Positions 56,493 to 64,000 of a DNA stretch of 64,000 nt are shown here, in pieces. The stretch covers positions 88,276,780-88,340,779 of the forward strand of contig JASWHV010000009.1 in the NCBI GenBank assembly GCA_030760725.1, in the 5' to 3' direction. The notes beneath the pieces were generated by a model. That model made no database searches. It was not told where the DNA came from and worked only from the letters and a program-made list of their open reading frames with translations. The stretch's first letter is position 1; every line of letters begins with the position of its first letter. Origin of the DNA: Neostapfia colusana. Its lineage: Eukaryota > Streptophyta > Magnoliopsida > Poales > Poaceae. A program made the translations under genes and the position numbers.

Positions 56493-59400
56493 TTACCAGT
56501 GATAATTCAATAACAATTCCGGGTACATCATCGGGAGAAAATCCTCGCTTTTCCATGTAGCCTCGCCGTCGGTGTGGTTACTCCATAACACTTTCTTAAA
56601 CCACAACGTTTGACGCCTTGTTTCATGAGTCTTTTCATCGAGGATTTGTACCGGCTTCTCGATGTAGGTGAGATCCGGCTGTAATGTTTCCATGACTCCC
56701 GAAAGAACCTTTGTCGGCTCCTTCAAACATTTTCTCAATTCTGATACATGGAAGATGTCGTGGATGCCCGATAATGATGTTGGCAGCCTCAAACGGTAGG
56801 CTACCGGTCCACGCCGTTCCGTAATAAGGAACGGACCAACAAAATGAGGAGCTAGCTTTCCATTGACCCCGAATCAATGAATTCCCTTCATCCGGGATAC
56901 TCGGAGATAGACCTGATCTCCGACTTCAAAATAGAAGGGTCGGCATCACTTGTCCGCATAACTTTTCTGGCGAGATTGAGCTGCTTTGAGATTTGCTTGA
57001 ATAAGCCTGACTCGCTCTTCGGCGTCTTTAACAAGATCAATGCCGAATATCACCCTCTTGCTGGATTCACACTAGTTGAGTGGTGTGTGGCACTTACTTC
57101 CATATAGTGCTTCGTATGGTGCCATTTAATGCTGGATTGATAACCATTATTGTAGGAGAATTCCGCTAATGGCAAATGGTCATCCCAATTCTTTCCATGA
57201 TCTATGGCACATGCTCTCAGCATATCCTCTAGAATTTGATTCACCCTTTCCTTCTGACTGTCGGTCTGAGGGTGGTATGCTGAGCTTCGAAGTAATCTTG
57301 TTCCCAAAGATTCATGTAGTTGCTCCCAGAAAAGAGCAACAAATATGGAACCTCGGTCGGATATAATGGTTTTGGGAACACCATGTAAGCACACAATTCA
57401 TGAGAGATACAACTCTGCATATTGCTTAGTATGGAATCTTGTATTCACTAGGATGAAGTGGGCTGATTTTGTTAACCGATCAACAATCACCCAAATGGAG
57501 TCATGCTTTTTGAATGTGAGATGCAGTCCGACAATAAAGTCCATACTGATGTCCTCCCACTTCCATGACGGAATACTTAATGGTTGTAGCATTCCCTCTT
57601 TCATTATATGATCAGCTTTGACTCGCCGACATGTATCACACTCAGATACATACATGGCAATTTCTCGCTTCATCTGAGTCCACCAAAATTTTGTTTTAAG
57701 GTCTTGATACATCTTATTGCTTCCTGGATGTATCGAGTACATGGACATATGAGCTTCATCCAAGATTTTCTTCCTTAGCTTCATGTTCCGGGGTACCAAA
57801 ATTCAGTTGTTAAACCATAACGCACCTTGATCATCTTCCTGGAAACATTTCATTTTTTCTTCTTTAATTCTTGCTCGGATTTTCTGCTTTCCTTTATCTC
57901 TCTTTTGGGCTCGTACAATCTCCTCTCTAATGGTAGGCACGAGAGGAAGATTGTACAACGCCCCATATGGAACCACTCTCAAACTTGGTTCCTCTTCCTC
58001 ATCCAGAACAACTGACAAGTTATTCACGTGGGACTTACGACTGAGTGCATCAGCCACCACATTAGCTTTGCCCGGATGGTAATGGATCTCGAGTTCATAG
58101 TCTTCGATTAATTCCAACCATCTCCACTGCCTCATATTGATATCCTTCTGAGTGAATATATACTTGAGGCTCTTATGGTCGGTGTAGTGGTGCACTAAAT
58201 TTCTGAGTAAGTAGTGCCTCCACATTTTTAACGCGAGCACCACTGCAGCGAGTTCTAGATCATGAGTGGGGTAGTGCTGCTCGTGGTTGAGGAGTTGACG
58301 AGATCCATACACGATCACGCGTCTTTCTTGCATTAATATGCAGCCAAGTCCAATGCCTGAGGCATCATAATAAACATCGAATGGCTTTGTCATATCCAGT
58401 TGGGCTAGAACTGGTGCCGTTGTGAGATGTTTCTTCAGAGTTTGATATGCCTCTTCACAGGACTCCGTCCATACATACTTGCTGCTCTTTTTCAATAATT
58501 CTGTCATGGGCTTAGCAACCTTTGAGAAGCTGGGAATAAATCTCTGATAGTAGCCCGCTAGTCCTAGAAAACTGTGGATTTGATGAATGGGTGTCGGAGA
58601 CTCCCGCTTCAAGACTTGCTCAACTTTTGTTGGATCTACAGCCACAACCTCCGCTGAAATAATGTGGCCTACAAATGGTACTTTTCTGATCCAAAATTCA
58701 CACTTGCTGAATTTGGCATACAGCTTATGTTCTCGCAATCGTTGGAGCACGATATGGAGATGTTTAGCGTGCTCTTCCTCCGATTTGGAGTATACGAGAA
58801 TGTTGTCGATGAAAACCATGACGAACTGATCTAACTCTGGCATGAATACAGAATTCACGAGATACATTAAATGTGCGGGTGCATTTGTCAGACCGAAAGA
58901 CATGACTAGATACTCATAGAGCCCACATCTAGTCGAGAATGCTGTCTTCGGTATATCCTCCGCTCTGATCTTTATTTGATGATAACCAGACCTCAAGTCC
59001 ATCTTGGAGAATACATTGGCACCCACTAACTGATCAAATAATATATCGATCCGCGGCAGTGGATATTTATTTTTGATCGTCACTGCATTCAGAGGCCGAT
59101 AATCCACACATAACCGTAGCGATTCATCCTTTTTCTTCACAAAGAGGGCTGAACAGCCCCATGGTGATGAGCTTGGCCTGATGAATCCTTTGTCCATTAA
59201 ATCTTTTAGCTGCTCTTTCAGTTCAGCTAATTCGTTCAGAGACATTTTGTACGGCCTCCGAGATATTGGTGTAGTTCCCGGTGCTAACTCGATCTTGAAT
59301 ACCACGTCTCTTTCAGGCGGCATCATTGGAAGATCGTCGGGAAACACATCTGGGTACTCACGGACCACTGGAATATCCTCCAGTTTCATGGTCACACTAT

Positions 59401-59829
59401 GGTATGCAACTGACATTTCAGACTCCACGTATTCAAGTATGAGTGTTTGAAGACTGTAGAATGTAGAGTCCAAGTGAACAATCCATGGACCGATGTCAAG
59501 AACAGTCCCATGGTAGTTCATCCATGCCATTTCTAGTATCACATCGATCTTCTGCCCCTCTAACACAATGAGGGTTGTGGGGTACAATTTTCCACCTAAG
59601 CACAGGGGTGCTTTGATCACTACTTCAATAGCAGCTATGTTTCCACCGGGCGAGCTGATATGGTAGTGATCTTTCGGTGTAGTGGTGGAAAGCTCAGCTT
59701 TGAACACAAATAATCTGCTGTTGAAATTGTGTGTGGATCCAGAGTCTAATAAAATCACTACGGGTAGTTCATTGATTGGGAACGTTCCCGCTAGCACAGG
59801 TGCACCTTCCGGCACATCCTCTAGAGCTG
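56493..59829 (-). pseudogene. Pol of element E (protease to chromodomain-like tail), broken
   Basis: On the minus strand the first module is a protease (DSGSTHNF) starting with EGAPVLAGTFPI. Next is a reverse transcriptase in which the catalytic motif reads FIDNIL instead of FIDDIL, so a key Asp is lost. RNase H has YYDASG. A stop near 57803 follows LWFNN, another near 57397 follows AELYLS, and a frameshift lies near 57130. The integrase zinc finger (SIHPGSNKMY, CDTC) is present and DGQTER is altered to DSQKER. The tail contains LWSNHTDGEATWKSE. It cannot be active. Confidence 0.9.
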
Positions 59830-61077
59830 ATATGAAACAGATGCTTGACTGTGCTAAATGGAAGATAATTCTTCAACACATAGTCTCTGCTAATAAAATT
59901 GTGGGTGGCCCCGGAATCAAACAACACGAAAGTGGTCTGTTCATGTAAAGTGAACATGCCCGCTGAAACTGGTTCACCTTTTGCAATGTCCTCAATAGCA
60001 GTGTAGTTAACCCTGCCAGCTTTTAAAAGACTCTTCTTTGAATGCTCAAGGTGCCTATCTGAGCGTTGGTGAGATGACACAAATTTGTGGTTTTGCTCAG
60101 CTCCACGACAGTTTCGTGTTGCAGCAATCCTCAGCTCTCTACTAACATGAGGTGGAGATATTATGTGCACAGCTGGTTGCGGTAGGGTTGCACGAATAAT
60201 TTATGATCGCTGCTGTTGAGGTGATGGCTCATAAGTGATTAACTCCAGCTGTGGTTGTGAGAGTTGCACCACAGGCTGAATTTCTTGCCTGACTGGTGAG
60301 TAATACCGCACTTGATAGTATGGAGGAACCTCGATATCATTGTCCGGCGGTATACTCCTTTTCAGCTCCGCTTCACAACTGAGATGCATTTCTTCTTTAA
60401 TAATAGCGACATTTACCAACTCATTGTAAATACCGTTATTGAACAAGGCCACTTGTTCCTTAAGTTTGACATTCAAACCTCAGAAGAATAAATCACACTT
60501 CAATGCTTCCGAGTCTACAATATGAGTGGTTTATTGTATCGAGTCTTCAAACTCTTTGAAGTACTCGTACGCACTCCTTTCTCCTTGCTTTAATTCTAGA
60601 AAGTCTTGATACTTTGTTCGTAGGATTCTCGAACAAATGTGACGTGCCCAGAAAACATTACGGAATTCATCCCACTCACCCGATGACCTTCAGGAAGACT
60701 AGCGATATACTCCGCCCACCAAGATCCAGCGGCTCAGTGGAGTTTTTGAGCGGCAAATAGAGCCTTCTGATATTCATCTGCAGCATCTCGAACTTGGCTT
60801 CAATACATTGGAGCCAATGAGCCAATTCCAACGGTTCTTTCGCTTCTGAGAAAACCGGTGGTTGTCTTGCTAGAAAATTCAGATAAGTACTTGGCGGGGG
60901 ATTACGCTGTAGTGTCTCTTATCGGATGCTTTGTCGCACCAACAGATAGAGAGACTCCGCCATCTTTCCTAAGACTTCCGCCCACCCGGTTGATGATGTC
61001 GGCACTTGTGGTCGTGGTGAATTATTTCCACCGTGACTCGACTCACCAACCTCACTCCTGGAATGAGTGCGATCCAT
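59830..61077 (-). pseudogene. Gag and truncated protease of element D
   Basis: The minus-strand ATG at 61077 opens MDRTHSRSEVGESSHGG, similar to the Gag start of element A (MVRTRTMHEVGGSSQGG), and is preceded by TTGCAGT. A stop comes after about 50 codons. The remaining Gag has several stops; a readable piece is at 60201-60476. A first protease module (FVLFDSGATHNFISRDY) follows and ends abruptly at HIS, where the second protease module of E begins in another frame. No zinc knuckle is clear. Confidence 0.75.
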
Positions 61078-62857
61078 ACTGCAAGAGTGAGTAATTTAAG
61101 GTTAAATTTCAGAGTTTAAACTTAACTTGAATTCAAAAACATTAACCGTAAAAGCATCACATAAATATTGCAGCACTACACAAGCTAACCAGGGTTTCGA
61201 CAATTCTGAAATCTACCAAAAGTGAGCAAGTTTGTCCAGACCCTTAATTTGAACAGTAGGAAAAACTGAAAAATAACTCAGGAACATGTTATGGAACTTA
61301 GAGAAGTCTAAAACATCCCTGTCCACAACAGGTCCCAAGCTAAATGGCAATAAGCAATACTCTTTTCAGAATGACCAGTTGGTTTTAATCCCAGAATTTG
61401 AATATGAAAATTGCAATTTCATGTCTCAAATTGAATATAAAATTATAGATAACTTCAATATCTTTCCAACAAGTATTTATTTGCCTTCATATAAATTTTA
61501 GATCAAAAGTTACGATATTTCAAAGTTAACAGAAATCTGGAACAATTTTGACAGCACCTCCTTTGAAAGTGTCTGTTTTGTCTGCAAGATTTCATAAAAT
61601 TCAACTCCAAATCTGGAGAAACATTGAACTAAAAAGTCATAGCGCATATCAGAAACTTTCCAACGGTGTCTTAATTGACCCTCAGAAATTTCTCTACAGG
61701 AAGTTATGGTCGAAATACAGAAAATTCCAGAGAGCATTTTGTGTATGCCCTGTTTTTGGACAGTTCACACTCATCTGAGAATTTCATCCATTTGGAGGGT
61801 GATTTTGATCTGAAGTTCTACATAAAAGTTGTAGAAGACTTAAATGCCTTTCCATAAATGTATCACTCACATCCATTGGTTCAATAAAACAAAAGTTTTG
61901 TCCTGTATAATTTCAGCAAAAATTCTGCCAAAAAACAGGGAGGTTATTTCTAAGTCTTTTAGAATAATCTATATTCCCAATTAACTCTTAGTTCAATATA
62001 GGAGTTTATTAACCCCTAATGGAATCCTAGACTCCAAATTTCCTCTTTTCTTTGCAAACTTCCTTTTCCATGCAGTTAAAACACATCACGGTACTATGTT
62101 TCCTCACCAAGTCAAAAATCCTAAACGGCTTTATACCGGAATATACGTCTCAAGTGGTGGCACTAAAACGATCACTCACACATGTTTTCTAAATGCAATG
62201 TTCTAACGTGGTAAAGTACCTGCATAAAACCATTCTATAGTGAAGCACACAAGGGTTTTAACATTTCAGGCAGGTCCATATCATAGTAAAAACATACGCC
62301 CCGTATCACTGCCATACGGGTCGTCCTTGAGTCAAGCCATGTCTCAATGTACATGATCGGGTTATTCACCACCCGACAGGGGCTCCACAGCTTTGCAATA
62401 AAGCACATCGGTGGAACAGTGTTTCATATGCCACACAGGACATGAAGAGTCCTAGAGAACATACTTCATGTTACAAACCACACGATGGGGTCTCCTCCTC
62501 TTGCCCCTGGGTTTGCGCACTGGATGCTAGTGCATTTCATATGTCTCTATGATATGAAGAGTCTTAAAAAACATATTCACTTCCCATCCATTGCTGAACG
62601 GGACATCCCACACTACTTTCCTCGTATGGGGGAGCTAACCGAAATTGATCCGCTTTCGGTGGTGTTCCTTACCATGCTTACCTCCATGTAGGTGCGTCGT
62701 TACATAATCAAAATACTGAATAATACCACACTGTTAGCTTTCCACCTTAAGTAACTATGCTAATAATAGTCCTTATGTGGGCATACTATGCGTTCCTCAC
62801 TCCTATACTTCTAAGAATTCAAAAATATGCTCTTTTCATGCGTGCTATAACCAATGC
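61078..62857 (-). other. Leader of element D
   Basis: Non-coding on the minus strand. It aligns with the leader of element A, for example AATTTCGGTTAGCTC and ACGACGCACCTAC/TGACGCACCTAC. A donor-like GTAAGC lies at 62681-62676, in the block that has GTAAGT in A. Short frames here are not supported as genes. Confidence 0.6.
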
Positions 62858-62870
62858 GGCTCTGATACCA
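62858..62870 (-). other. Primer-binding site of element D
   Basis: Plus-strand GGCTCTGATACCA, that is TGGTATCAGAGCC on the minus strand, three bases from the LTR. Confidence 0.9.
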
Positions 62871-62873
62871 CCT

Positions 62874-64000
62874 TGGCGCGGCTCATCTAGGGTCCGTGCT
62901 CCAGGAATCGCACTGGTTGGTGCCGTGCGATGCGGCACCCAACAGCATGCACGAAAAGATGGTAAAATACAGGAAATGCTTTATTTCTCAACATAAACTC
63001 TTTTACAACATAATGTACACAGTACACACGCAGCGGAAAATAAAAGCTGGACATCTACTCACTCTCGATCCTAAGTACGCCGAAGAGAAGATGTTCAACC
63101 TGTGAACGCTTCCTACTAGCTTCACCAAAGTAAGGCAGCGGCTAGATTTCCGGTGAGTTAAACGAACCTTGAGGTTCGACGTCTCACCGAACAACTACAA
63201 AGAAACCGTGAGCACTAATCCTAAGCAAGTCTTAACATTCAATCCTAAGCATGAAACTCTACATGCAGGAATTGTAAGAAGATAGGAACATGAGTTTGCA
63301 AAATGAAGCTTGACTAAAATTGATCCTTGTATTCAGATTCTTATAGCATTCATTTTAGTGGCCCTCATGCCTCACAACACCGGTAGTCCGCAATCAAACA
63401 AGAATCACTTATCCCGATGTTACTAGCCTAAGGCGGAATAGAAATTTAGTTGGCACTATATCTACCTCAGTAAAGGTTCCAATACCATGATTAAGCCATG
63501 AACAACATGTTAAGAGACTTAGTTCCTCTTCTTACTACGTGACAGCGCAGTGGGCAAGTATGCTCAATCCTCTTCAGCGAGCGATAGTGATTTGAATCAA
63601 TAACAACACGGAATACACGACACGTACACCCGCCTCAAAAGAATCACTCTTTCTTACGTTTTATGCAGCAACCTTTCACATGACACCCTGACATAGAAAA
63701 ACATTTCTCACCGAGCAGGATGGTCCTCTAGACGGACACATCGATGTTGCCTGCTAAAGGATTTACAACTCCCGCCTTCTCAACGCAATTCCCATGCGAA
63801 GGATGAGTTTCTGTATGACGGTCCATCGAGTTACATCGGTTTCATGGATCCCATACCTCACTATATATCCGGTACAGATTAATCTTGTCCAGCAGGGCTG
63901 CATACGGCACGGTCCTTAACCGACACGGACGGGGCTAATAACCAACCTCTACATTTGCCCTACCATCCCGGACCAGGCCCAATGTGGTCCCAAGCATCGT
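62874..64000 (-). repeat. 5' LTR of element D, minus strand, cut by window end
   Basis: Starts TGGCGCGGCTC next to the primer-binding site and follows the reversed A-type LTR (for example GGTGCCGTGCGATGCGGC, CGACACGTACACCCGCCTC, TTAACCGACACGG). The first bases TGG vary from the usual TG-T. It continues beyond the window. Confidence 0.88.

Overview
The window is repeat-rich nuclear DNA of a grass (Poaceae). I see no ordinary host gene, tRNA, rRNA or CRISPR array. Essentially every base can be assigned to a transposable element, most of them LTR retrotransposons nested in one another. The evidence is LTRs of 3-4 kb, plant-type primer-binding sites (TGGTATCAGAGC, complementary to the 3' end of initiator tRNA-Met), purine tracts (PPTs), Ty3/gypsy polyproteins with C-terminal chromodomain-like tails, a copia element of the grass SIRE/Maximus type and a CACTA (En/Spm) transposase remnant. 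I cannot name the species. Letters A-I are labels used only here.

Left block (1-23598). Element A is a nearly complete Tekay/Del-like chromovirus with one uninterrupted 1510-residue Gag-Pol frame and almost identical LTRs, so it is young. A sits in copia element H (13051-15660). H sits in the minus-strand element G (15661-23284), which also carries a 3.36-kb solo LTR (B1) in its accessory ORF. G abuts a plus-strand fragment (G') of the same family.

Middle block (23599-33175). An A-type LTR without internal region (A') contains a shortened solo LTR (B2). It is followed by a CACTA transposase remnant, a decayed Tat/Retand-like gypsy element and a 64-bp LTR stub.

Right block (33176-64000). Element C is a decayed chromovirus with an extra ORF before gag whose first residues resemble the histone H3 tail. 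Its two flanks, its two LTRs and a duplicated gag segment suggest it is a recombination chimera. After a short LTR fragment (F) comes a minus-strand composite (D/E) with LTR ends of two types and two protease modules in its interior, apparently a second chimera. A 4.17-kb solo LTR (I) with perfect target-site duplications lies inside E's LTR.

Only A looks potentially autonomous. The less usual content is the H3-tail-like and coiled-coil accessory ORF family, a 15-unit CACGTG minisatellite directly upstream of a TATA box in an LTR, a palindrome array in the copia LTR, a possible leader intron in the chromoviruses, and the two chimeric elements.
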